This document shows, piece by piece, positions 54,636-61,721 of a stretch of 64,000 nt of DNA. Made by a program: the position numbers and the translations under genes. The notes under the pieces were generated by a model. It saw nothing but the letters and a program-made list of their open reading frames with translations, did no database searches and was not told the DNA's origin. The stretch's first letter is position 1. Every line of letters starts with the position of its first letter. Source of the DNA: Bacteroidota bacterium (GTDB lineage Bacteria > Bacteroidota > Ignavibacteria > UBA10030 > UBA8401); assembly GCA_035506275.1 (NCBI GenBank), contig DATJPT010000008.1, positions 248,001 to 312,000 on the forward strand, written 5' to 3'.

Positions 54636-55635
54636 TTCTGACCTTCCGCTGACCTGATTCGTTCAGAGAAAGATAGACAAGTCCGCCTACCTCCCCGTCA
54701 AACCCTTTATCCGAAGACGGGCGGACTGCTTTGACCAATTGTCCGGCGGCCTCAAGCGTGTACTCGACCGACGCGCCTGAAAATTGTTTGTCGATGATCC
54801 GCCCCTGCGCCTTTCCCCCTGCCCCCGAAAGGAGGATCTCTTCCGGGAGGATCGCTAGAGATTCATTCTCCATCAAGGAAGTGATCCCGAAATATTCCGA
54901 ACATGCCGCCGGAGAAAACAAATTGGCGTGTCCAATGAAGGCGGCGGTAAACGCATTGCCGGGGCGAAAATATAATTCATCGGGGGTCCCGACCTGCTGT
55001 AGGGCCCCCCCCTTCAAAACTGCGATGCGGTCCGACAGCGCCAAGGCTTCCCCCTGGTCGTGCGTCACATAGATCGTGGTAATCCCCACTTCCCGCTGAA
55101 GTCTTTTGATCTCCGTACGGGTCTCAAGCCGCAAAGCATAATCGAGATTTGAAAGCGGCTCATCAAAAAGCAGAACCCCTGGTTCCACAACGACCGCACG
55201 GGCGACGGCAACACGCTGCTGTTCTCCCCCGCTGAGCAGCGGCACCTGAACGTTTGCCTTTTCTTGAAGATGGACTTTTTGGAGGATGCGCTGAACTTTC
55301 GCGTATACTTCGTTCTCCGGCACCTTCTTCGCCTCGAGCCCGTAAGCGACGTTTTCAAAAACGGACATGTGAGGAAAAAGAGCATAGTTCTGAAAAACAA
55401 TGCCGACATTCCGCCGCTGAGGGGGCAACGATGTGATGTCGGAATTATCGATGAGGATCGATCCTGAGGAGGGCGTTTCGAGCCCGGCGATCATCCGGAG
55501 CAGAGTGGTTTTTCCGCAGCCGCTGGGGCCGAGCAGCGAAAAAAACTCCCCTTCATGGATCTCTAACTCGAGCGGAGCAAGGGCCCGAAGGGCGCCGAAA
55601 GACTTTGAAAGATTGTGAAGGCGGACGGAGGACAA
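54628..55635 (-). CDS. ABC importer ATP-binding protein, FbpC/PotA type
   Basis: 335 residues. Walker A GPSGCGKT (36-43), the signature LSGGEQQRVAVARA, Walker B VLLFDEPLSNLD and the switch His in YVTHDQGEAL are all present, followed by a C-terminal TOBE-like domain (from about 240). It drives the importer made with the neighbouring permease and binding protein. The start is a TTG at 55635 with no Shine-Dalgarno site: the bases before it are taken up by a 7-base repeat array (55639-55694). Confidence 0.93.
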   Translation of the reverse strand: MSSVRLHNLSKSFGALRALAPLELEIHEGEFFSLLGPSGCGKTTLLRMIAGLETPSSGSILIDNSDITSLPPQRRNVGIVFQNYALFPHMSVFENVAYGLEAKKVPENEVYAKVQRILQKVHLQEKANVQVPLLSGGEQQRVAVARAVVVEPGVLLFDEPLSNLDYALRLETRTEIKRLQREVGITTIYVTHDQGEALALSDRIAVLKGGALQQVGTPDELYFRPGNAFTAAFIGHANLFSPAACSEYFGITSLMENESLAILPEEILLSGAGGKAQGRIIDKQFSGASVEYTLEAAGQLVKAVRPSSDKGFDGEVGGLVYLSLNESGQRKVRNE

Positions 55636-55638
55636 GGA

Positions 55639-55694
55639 AAAATTAGGAATTAAAAATTAAGGATGAAAAACCGAGAAAATGTTCATTGTTCATT
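55639..55694. repeat. Array of eight degenerate 7-base units
   Basis: Units in strict 7-base register include AAAATTA (55639), GGAATTA, AAAATTA, AGGATGA, and two exact copies of GTTCATT (55681 and 55688). It fills almost the whole gap between the binding-protein stop (55703) and the ATPase start (55635). Confidence 0.7.
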
Positions 55695-55702
55695 GATGGG
55701 AG

Positions 55703-56740
55703 TTAATTGCTCCGGCCTCGGCCTTTGACTTCCTCATCCCATTTTCTCATCCATTCCGATTCATGCTGGGAGACCAGATCCCAGTCGACGGGCATCGGAG
55801 TAAATGAAGCCGACGTAATCCAGGACGGGAGCTTCTCTTTTGGAAGTCCAGACCGGGCCGGAATGCGATAAAACTTGTTCGCTTGAAGAACGAGGCTTTC
55901 TTCGCTCGTCACAAACTCGTAGAATTGTTCTGCCAGCGCCTTATGCTTTGCCCCGGCGACGACGGCGATGCCGTCGGTGAGCAGGACTGTCCCGCTTGCC
56001 GGGACATTATAGTCGAACGGATAGTTATTCAATTTCTGCTGCAACACAACGTCCGGCATATCCCAAATGGACACGGAAGCTTCTTCGCGGGCAAGTTTCA
56101 GATACATCTGCGTCGGGTCGGGAGTGTATGATTTTGTGTTCGCATCCAGCCGGCGAAGCCAATCGAAGCCGTTCGCCTCAGATCCGTACTTTGCCAAGGA
56201 TGAAGCCACCATGGCGGAGAAGATCACACGCAATGTTCCGGACGCAAGCGGATACCGGAGGATGATCTTGTCCTTCCATTGAGGATCGAGCAGGTCGTCC
56301 CAATCTTTCGGCGCATTGGCTTTGGTCAGAAGGCGGGAATTGAACACGATCACCTCCGGCGTAATGAACGTCCCATACCACATGTCGGCGGCGCTTCGAT
56401 ACTCCGGGGCAATGCTGTCCCCCCATGATGGACGATACGGCGACAGCAATCCTTCCTTTTCGGCCCTCATGAAAATTGTCGAGGGAGCCCCCCACCAGAT
56501 ATCGGCCTGAGGATTTGCCATCTCCGTCCTGATCCTGTCGTACGCTTCCTGCGAACCCATGTCAAGCCATTGGACGTCCACTCCCGGGTTGGCCGCCTCG
56601 AACTTCTCCGCAAACTCCTCCAGCATATCTTTGCCGTGAGGCGAATACACAACAAGCGGAGTTTTCGCCGGCTGCGAACATCCTGCTAACGCGGCAATGC
56701 AGAGCGATACAAACCAGTGTGAGATGTTGGTGCCGTTCAC
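55703..56740 (-). CDS. Periplasmic substrate-binding lipoprotein of the ABC importer
   Basis: 345 residues. The signal ends in ALAGC (Cys21), so it is probably a lipoprotein. The family 1/8 binding-protein pattern is seen: LVVYSPHGKDMLEEFAEKFEAANPGVDVQWLDMGSQ, a NPQADIWWGAPSTIF hinge region, and WDDLLDPQWKDKIILRYPLASGTL. This fits Fe(III)/2-aminoethylphosphonate/thiamine-type proteins, but the double tyrosine that marks ferric-binding FbpA was not found, so the substrate remains open. It is first in the operon, ahead of the ATPase and permease. Confidence 0.88.
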   Translation of the reverse strand: MNGTNISHWFVSLCIAALAGCSQPAKTPLVVYSPHGKDMLEEFAEKFEAANPGVDVQWLDMGSQEAYDRIRTEMANPQADIWWGAPSTIFMRAEKEGLLSPYRPSWGDSIAPEYRSAADMWYGTFITPEVIVFNSRLLTKANAPKDWDDLLDPQWKDKIILRYPLASGTLRVIFSAMVASSLAKYGSEANGFDWLRRLDANTKSYTPDPTQMYLKLAREEASVSIWDMPDVVLQQKLNNYPFDYNVPASGTVLLTDGIAVVAGAKHKALAEQFYEFVTSEESLVLQANKFYRIPARSGLPKEKLPSWITSASFTPMPVDWDLVSQHESEWMRKWDEEVKGRGRSN

Positions 56741-56749
56741 TTCTTGGGG

Positions 56750-58852
56750 TTACTTTTTGCTTCCTAAGGAAATCATATTGGCGAACATGCGAAAAGCGCC
56801 TTTGTTCACTTCCTTCAGTTCACGATACCACACGTAGGCGGTGTACACATACATGCCCTTGCCATAGTTTGTAAAAAGCAATCCGGTATCGAGAGGGGGC
56901 TCGCCGGGGTCCGAGCATGAGACGAGCTTCTCGTATTGGGCGGGTACACTGGCGGGCATATACAGCGAACGTTCCTGCACCCAATCGTTCCACGCCGTTG
57001 CGTCGATCGTGTTCGGTGCGTTGAAAAGAATGTTTCCGGGTTTCAGCACCGTCACGGGAGCCGTCTCCACCGTAATGCGGTTCCGGGAGATGGAGAACGG
57101 ATACGGAGCGTATTCCGGCTTCCATTCCTCGGTCCGCTGGTACATCACGATGAGCGAGCCGCCGTTCCTGACATATTCCAGAAGACGGGCATTATTTTTT
57201 GCCAGATCAGGACGAAAGAGGTACGCGCGGATATCGACGATGATCGAGTTGTATCGCTGGAGATCTCCTGAGGCGAGGTCGCTTTCGGTCAACAGATGAT
57301 AAGCCACATGGAGGTCGGCGAGGGTCTTGCTGAAAACGTCGTCGTAACTTTGAACGACGCCAACATTCAACCGGGGGGCAATCGCTACATCGAATTTTTT
57401 CAGCGCCGCCGATGCCGTGTCTCCGTCAATACACACGCGCACGTTGTAGGTCCCTTGCGGCAGGCCGGCTGGCGCAATGATTGTGACGCTGTCCGCGTCG
57501 ACGCTGTCTTCCTTCGCAATAACAAATTCCGAATTTAGCGCCTCCCAGCCGGCAGGGATGATCGCTTGAACCCTTCCCGCGGCTTTTTTGGGGAAGTAGT
57601 TTTTAACGCTGAATGGGATCTTGAGCGGTTCATCGGTAATGCGAAACACCTGCGACGCGAGGGAAAGCGTTTGCAGGGGCGCGACGTCCATGAAGACCGG
57701 AATTTCTTCGTTGTCCCGTTTCCCGTTACGATCAAAGGAAACAGTCACGGTGATCAACGGGACCGTCCGCATCATTTCGTACAAGTGCCTGACCTTCGGA
57801 TACGTGTACCGCGCGCTGCCGGAAACGGTAATTTCGTAAAGATTCTTGTTCCGATCGTCAAGCGGACGGCTTGTCCATCCTTCCGGCAGAACGAATTCTG
57901 CCGTCAGGTTGTCGATATGCGCCAGCGGCTTCAGTTCCAGCGTAAATTTTTGGTTCCTCACAACGATGGAGTCGGAGAGCACCGCGCTTACGGCCGGCTT
58001 GGTCGGAAGAAGCGGCAATTTCGATTCGCCCGGCATATGAAGGCCGCCAAGAAAATCATTCCTTACATTTTCAAACTTCCCGCTTTGGCGGATAAGGATG
58101 TAGCGTGTCGAATCAAAAAATCTGCCGAACCTCCCGCTCGCGATCACTTTGTCCATTCCCTGCGTCCGGTGCTGTGCAAGAGCTTCCATCGCCAGCTGCA
58201 CAGCGGTCTTCCCGAGAGCGAGCGTATCGGTCGAGACGGGATTGACAACGTCCGGTTTGAGAAGCGAATCTCTCTGGAAGAAAATCCTCATGAACAATTT
58301 CTTCGGTTGGAACAATCCGATTCCCGGTTCTTTCAACTGTTCCGGATGATAATTCGGGTCCGCTGCGAGTGAAAACGCCTGCAAGGCCGCAATTCCCACG
58401 GCCTGATGATTCCCGTGCCCCGAGACGCTGTCATGGTTCGTAAAAAGAACTTCAGGTTTCAGTTTCCGAATAAGATAGACAAGACGGGCGACGGTGGTGT
58501 CTTTCCCCCACATGTCGAACGTCTCCTCCGCGGTCTTCGAAAATCCAAAATCGACAAAATTCAAGAAATAGACCTCGCTGCCGATGATGTGCGCTGCTCG
58601 TTCGGTCTCTGCTGTCCGCAGAACACCGAGATCGCTGTATAATTCAGGGCCGATTTCATTCTGTCCTCCTTCGCCTCGCGTAAAGCAGACAGAATACACT
58701 TTGACGCCGTATTTATACCGGTAATAGGCAAGCGTTGCCCCGTCTTCGTCATCCGGATGAGCAGAGAGATTCATGATGGATGGAATATGCTGCGAAAATA
58801 GCGAGGACGAAAAGACGGCGGTGAAGCCGAGAACAAGGAGGAACCTATTCAT
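56750..58852 (-). CDS. Large secreted PIG-L family deacetylase
   Basis: 700 residues with a signal peptide (about 1-21). The PIG-L/LmbE domain (about 25-260) has the zinc motif AHPDDE (31-36) and HGNH (146-149); these enzymes remove acetyl groups from GlcNAc-containing glycans, lipids or thiols. Beta-sandwich domains follow (about 290-480), and the C-terminal part (about 485-620) includes IIVDIRAYLFRPDLAKNNARLLEYVRNGGSLIV, a class I glutamine amidotransferase/ThuA-like fold without an obvious active Cys. A signal peptide plus extra domains implies action outside the cytoplasm. It starts 9 bases upstream of the binding-protein gene. Confidence 0.9.
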   Translation of the reverse strand: MNRFLLVLGFTAVFSSSLFSQHIPSIMNLSAHPDDEDGATLAYYRYKYGVKVYSVCFTRGEGGQNEIGPELYSDLGVLRTAETERAAHIIGSEVYFLNFVDFGFSKTAEETFDMWGKDTTVARLVYLIRKLKPEVLFTNHDSVSGHGNHQAVGIAALQAFSLAADPNYHPEQLKEPGIGLFQPKKLFMRIFFQRDSLLKPDVVNPVSTDTLALGKTAVQLAMEALAQHRTQGMDKVIASGRFGRFFDSTRYILIRQSGKFENVRNDFLGGLHMPGESKLPLLPTKPAVSAVLSDSIVVRNQKFTLELKPLAHIDNLTAEFVLPEGWTSRPLDDRNKNLYEITVSGSARYTYPKVRHLYEMMRTVPLITVTVSFDRNGKRDNEEIPVFMDVAPLQTLSLASQVFRITDEPLKIPFSVKNYFPKKAAGRVQAIIPAGWEALNSEFVIAKEDSVDADSVTIIAPAGLPQGTYNVRVCIDGDTASAALKKFDVAIAPRLNVGVVQSYDDVFSKTLADLHVAYHLLTESDLASGDLQRYNSIIVDIRAYLFRPDLAKNNARLLEYVRNGGSLIVMYQRTEEWKPEYAPYPFSISRNRITVETAPVTVLKPGNILFNAPNTIDATAWNDWVQERSLYMPASVPAQYEKLVSCSDPGEPPLDTGLLFTNYGKGMYVYTAYVWYRELKEVNKGAFRMFANMISLGSKK

Positions 58853-58908
58853 AGAATGTCGGCAAAGCGTGAGGGGGAAGAATTTTCTTTAATATATTCA
58901 ATTAATGG

Positions 58909-58957
58909 GGAATTAACAATCGACAATGAACGATCAACAATGAACAATCGACAATTT
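58909..58957. repeat. Array of seven degenerate 7-base units
   Basis: In strict register from 58909: GGAATTA, ACAATCG, ACAATGA, ACGATCA, ACAATGA, ACAATCG, ACAATTT. It lies in the gap between the DNA glycosylase stop (58970) and the PIG-L start (58852). GGAATTA is shared with the array at 55639-55694, and GTTCATT of that array is the complement of AATGAAC here. Confidence 0.75.
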
Positions 58958-58969
58958 TCGGATAACAAG

Positions 58970-59410
58970 CTAAATTGCCGGGTTAATTTTTTCCCACTTC
59001 TCTATTGCTCCCCGTACTATCTTAAAAAGCGGGTGCGGTTTCGGAAATGAGATGTCAACGACAGCCGCAAATTTTTTGCGGTCCCTTCTTCTCAGCTTTT
59101 TCTTGAGGTGCTCGAACTCGTATTGAAGCTGTCCCTTTGTCACTGCGATCTTCTTTGCCGAAAGTTTTCTGCCGATCTTCTTCCGGTCGAACGCATACCC
59201 TCGTTCGAGAGCTTCAGCGTACACTTCCGAAAGATAGCTGTCAATCAATTGAACACTGTCGTGCCTGGCGCGAAACCGGTCCAATTGCGGATGGTGCTGA
59301 TATCCTCTCGTGCGTCCCTGAAGGACCTTCTTCGCAAGCAAGCTTTCACGCCATAGTGCAACCAGCCCCTTGGCATCGAGATATTGGGGATGAAGCGACC
59401 AGATTCTCAT
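58970..59410 (-). CDS. Pyrimidine dimer DNA glycosylase (endonuclease V-type)
   Basis: The start at 59410 (MRIWSLHPQYLDAKGL) is the family start; the frame extends eight residues further but without support. The 146-residue product has MRIWSLHPQYLDAKGLVALWRE, GYQHHPQLDRFR and the basic RRRDRKKF segment, typical of the Pyr_excise family related to phage T4 endonuclease V. Such enzymes excise UV pyrimidine dimers. Activity in this bacterial branch is inferred from family only. It follows the cytochrome gene by 27 bases. Confidence 0.88.
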   Translation of the reverse strand: MRIWSLHPQYLDAKGLVALWRESLLAKKVLQGRTRGYQHHPQLDRFRARHDSVQLIDSYLSEVYAEALERGYAFDRKKIGRKLSAKKIAVTKGQLQYEFEHLKKKLRRRDRKKFAAVVDISFPKPHPLFKIVRGAIEKWEKINPAI

Positions 59411-59437
59411 GCTTAAAAGCCTATCGAAATGCAATCA

Positions 59438-59995
59438 TCAATGCGCATCCCAACGCTGGTTGGTCACGGGGGGAGCTGTCGGAACCATGATCGAAATAAA
59501 GCCATAACCGGCAGAACGGTGGCATCCATTGCAAGCATCGAGTGTCTGGCCGTAAGCAGGCGAAAATGCCGCGCTTGACCTGGCAGCGATGGCCTGGCGC
59601 ATCAAAGGAAGCTGCGTCTCCTGCAGGCTCTGAAGAACCCCGGCGATATCCAGTCCGTTCCTGAACGCGTGAAGTGCCCGGGCTCCATCCATCGTTTCGC
59701 TCATTTCGTCGAGTTCGTATGAGGCCAGTTCCCAATTCGACGCCCCCACGGCAAACCAGAGTTTCGAGGCATGGAGCTGGATCGTTGTCATATATTCACC
59801 CAGGCCCGGCACCTGCTGTTTCAGTTGATCGAGCTGCTGCTGCAGGTCTTTGAGCGAATCCTGCAACATCGCAACCGTTGTCTTTAGGTCTTGTGGCTGC
59901 GGATCATTTCCCGCTGAGGCAATGTCCGAAGAAAAAATAAGAATGCCGAGGAACAGAAACGCAATGGACGCGATGACCGCTTTACTTTTACCCAT
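59438..59995 (-). CDS. Periplasmic single-haem c-type cytochrome-like protein
   Basis: 185 residues with a signal peptide (about 1-28, DIASAG). A long helical part includes a coiled-coil stretch (MLQDSLKDLQQQLDQLKQQ, about 43-61). The only CxxCH haem-binding site is CNGCH at 155-159 near the C-terminus, as in cytochrome c'-like four-helix bundles. It could bind haem c and serve in electron transfer or sensing; the axial ligand and partner are unknown. The gene lies between the DNA glycosylase and a chromate transporter gene. Confidence 0.78.
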   Translation of the reverse strand: MGKSKAVIASIAFLFLGILIFSSDIASAGNDPQPQDLKTTVAMLQDSLKDLQQQLDQLKQQVPGLGEYMTTIQLHASKLWFAVGASNWELASYELDEMSETMDGARALHAFRNGLDIAGVLQSLQETQLPLMRQAIAARSSAAFSPAYGQTLDACNGCHRSAGYGFISIMVPTAPPVTNQRWDAH

Positions 59996-60008
59996 TCGAT
60001 GTACTCCC

Positions 60009-61205
60009 TTACATTAATCCGGCTGCTGAAAAAATCCATCCGAGGATCGCTGCACCAACAACAATCCACGCGGCATGAAGATTCCAGATCAAAATGACCG
60101 CGGCTGCGGCAATAAAGATCGTCCACGTCCCTGCATTGATCAGGGTTGCGATGCCGAGCGTTGCACAGACGGCCAGCATTAGACCGAGCGATGCAGCGTT
60201 CACACCGTCAAGAAAACCCGAGGTCGAAGGAGATTTCCGCAGTTTCGGCACGAACGGGCTTATGGCGAGGACATAAATGAACGACGGCAGAAATATGCCG
60301 GCCGTTGAGACCAGCGCCCCCGGAAAGCCGAGGATGACATATCCGATGAACGTCGCGGTTGAAAGGACAGGACCGGGGGTGAATTGCCCGACAGCGATCG
60401 CATCGAGCAGCTGCGTTTGCGTCAGCCAATGATTTGCGCCGACAAGCCCGCCTTGAAGAAAAGCCGCCAGGACGTAGCCGCTCCCGTAAAGGATTGAGCC
60501 TATCTTAAGAAAGAACAATCCGAGCCCCGGAACCGTCGGCGGGATGACCTCCCGCGGAACACTTTCCGACAACGAGACCAGCGCAACGGGAAAAACGACC
60601 ATTGAAAAAATCGAAAGCGAACGCCCGATCAATCGTTTTCTATTTCCCCACACTAAGCCAAGAACACCGGCAGCGCCAAGCAGGAGGATCGCGTCGACGT
60701 GAAAAAAATTCAGCGCACCGACGGCAGCGCCCACGGTCACCATGAATGGATCTTTGATCTTCGGCCTGCCGAGGCGGATCAGCGCCGCAAGAATAATTGC
60801 GATGACCGCGGCGCGTATCCCCCAGATAAAGTTGGCGTACTGCGGAACGGATCCGAACTGAACATAGAGATGAGCCAACAAGAGCGTCATCGATACAGCC
60901 GGGAGGATAAAGCAGACTCCTGCCGCCACCAAGCCTTTCCATCCCGCCCGGAGGTAACCGATATGGATTCCCATTTCGGTCGAGTTCGGGCCGGGAATGA
61001 TGTTCGTTGCGCCGAGTAGGTCAAGAAAGTATTCATGGGTGATCCATTTTCGTCTCTTGACAACTTCATCTTCCATCATCGCGATGTGCGCAGCGGGTCC
61101 TCCGAACGAAATCGTTCCAAGCCGCAAGAACAGAAGGGCAACATCCTTCAACGCACCGCCGGATACTCGCGGGCGGGCGGGATCGTCTCTTGAATCTCCC
61201 ATCAC
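60009..61205 (-). CDS. chrA: Chromate transporter family protein (ChrA)
   Basis: 398 residues, two homologous CHR domains with about ten membrane segments. The first half has FGGPAAHIAMMEDEVVKRRKWI and GPNSTEMGIHIGY, the second GGLVGANHWLTQTQLLDAIAVGQFTPGPVL, matching the paired ChrA motifs. ChrA exports chromate and confers resistance; in many anaerobic bacteria related proteins have unproved substrates. The neighbouring c-type cytochrome would fit a metal or oxyanion response. This link is inference. Confidence 0.92.
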   Translation of the reverse strand: MMGDSRDDPARPRVSGGALKDVALLFLRLGTISFGGPAAHIAMMEDEVVKRRKWITHEYFLDLLGATNIIPGPNSTEMGIHIGYLRAGWKGLVAAGVCFILPAVSMTLLLAHLYVQFGSVPQYANFIWGIRAAVIAIILAALIRLGRPKIKDPFMVTVGAAVGALNFFHVDAILLLGAAGVLGLVWGNRKRLIGRSLSIFSMVVFPVALVSLSESVPREVIPPTVPGLGLFFLKIGSILYGSGYVLAAFLQGGLVGANHWLTQTQLLDAIAVGQFTPGPVLSTATFIGYVILGFPGALVSTAGIFLPSFIYVLAISPFVPKLRKSPSTSGFLDGVNAASLGLMLAVCATLGIATLINAGTWTIFIAAAAVILIWNLHAAWIVVGAAILGWIFSAAGLM

Positions 61206-61229
61206 CTGTGAACCTTCTTTTGAATATTA

Positions 61230-61583
61230 CTACATCAACTTCTGTTCTCTTTCCAGTCGCATCCAGTGGAGCAGCCGGTGGGCCAACGGCGCGATGATAA
61301 TACCGGCGACAACAAGAAAGACCATCCCCGAAAAGAGGGCATAAAAGGAGGCAAAAATTTTTCCGGCGTTCGTGTGCAGTTCATTCACGGGCCCCATCCC
61401 TCCCAAAAGCATTGAAGCATTGAGCAGCGCATCGATGAACGACAGACCTTCGGTGATGCAATATCCGGCAATTCCCAAACCCAGAGAGATAACAACGATC
61501 GAGGTAGCAAGCAGCCAATGAAACAGCATCCGGCGGAGAAAACGCTTCCGCTCTAGTAACGGTTTGGAGGTATGTTCGTACAT
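61230..61583 (-). CDS. Two-helix membrane protein resembling a potassium-channel pore
   Basis: 117 residues. Two membrane helices (about 20-41 and 76-101) flank a re-entrant-looking segment FIDALLNASMLLGGMGPV (49-66), followed by TNAGKIFASFYALFSGMVFLVV. Spacing and residue types match the TM1-pore helix-filter-TM2 layout of Ion_trans_2 channels, but the filter position reads LGGMGP instead of TVGYGD. It is either a channel relative with another ion preference, a regulatory subunit or a convergent fold. Potassium transport is not proved. Confidence 0.65.
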   Translation of the reverse strand: MYEHTSKPLLERKRFLRRMLFHWLLATSIVVISLGLGIAGYCITEGLSFIDALLNASMLLGGMGPVNELHTNAGKIFASFYALFSGMVFLVVAGIIIAPLAHRLLHWMRLEREQKLM

Positions 61584-61615
61584 TGGAATTCGGTAGTGTC
61601 TGGATTATTTTTGAA

Positions 61616-61720
61616 GAATTTAGAATACAGAAGTCAGAATACATTAATCAATTGCTATCATCTAATTCCGTATCTTGTCTTCTGTCTTCTGACTTCTGTC
61701 TTCTTGCTCCTTGCTTCTTG
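61616..61720. repeat. Fifteen-unit 7-base repeat array with long inverted repeat
   Basis: Left part units GAATTTA, GAATACA, GAAGTCA, GAATACA; right part units CTTCTGT, CTTCTGA, CTTCTGT, CTTCTTG, CTCCTTG, CTTCTTG. Both parts share one 7-base register across 105 bases. Segments 61623-61643 and 61683-61703 are complementary at 19 of 21 positions. The array reaches to one base from the stop codon of the T9SS gene (61722). Confidence 0.8.
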
Positions 61721-61721
61721 C

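Noticed and set aside
55703..56740. Firm assignment of the ABC importer to ferric iron
   Set aside because: The binding protein lacks a visible paired-tyrosine iron site and no siderophore or Fur-box-like element was seen upstream.
55639..61720. CRISPR array as an explanation for the short repeats
   Set aside because: The period is 7 bases with no constant repeat of 23-40 bases, no unique spacers and no cas genes in the window.
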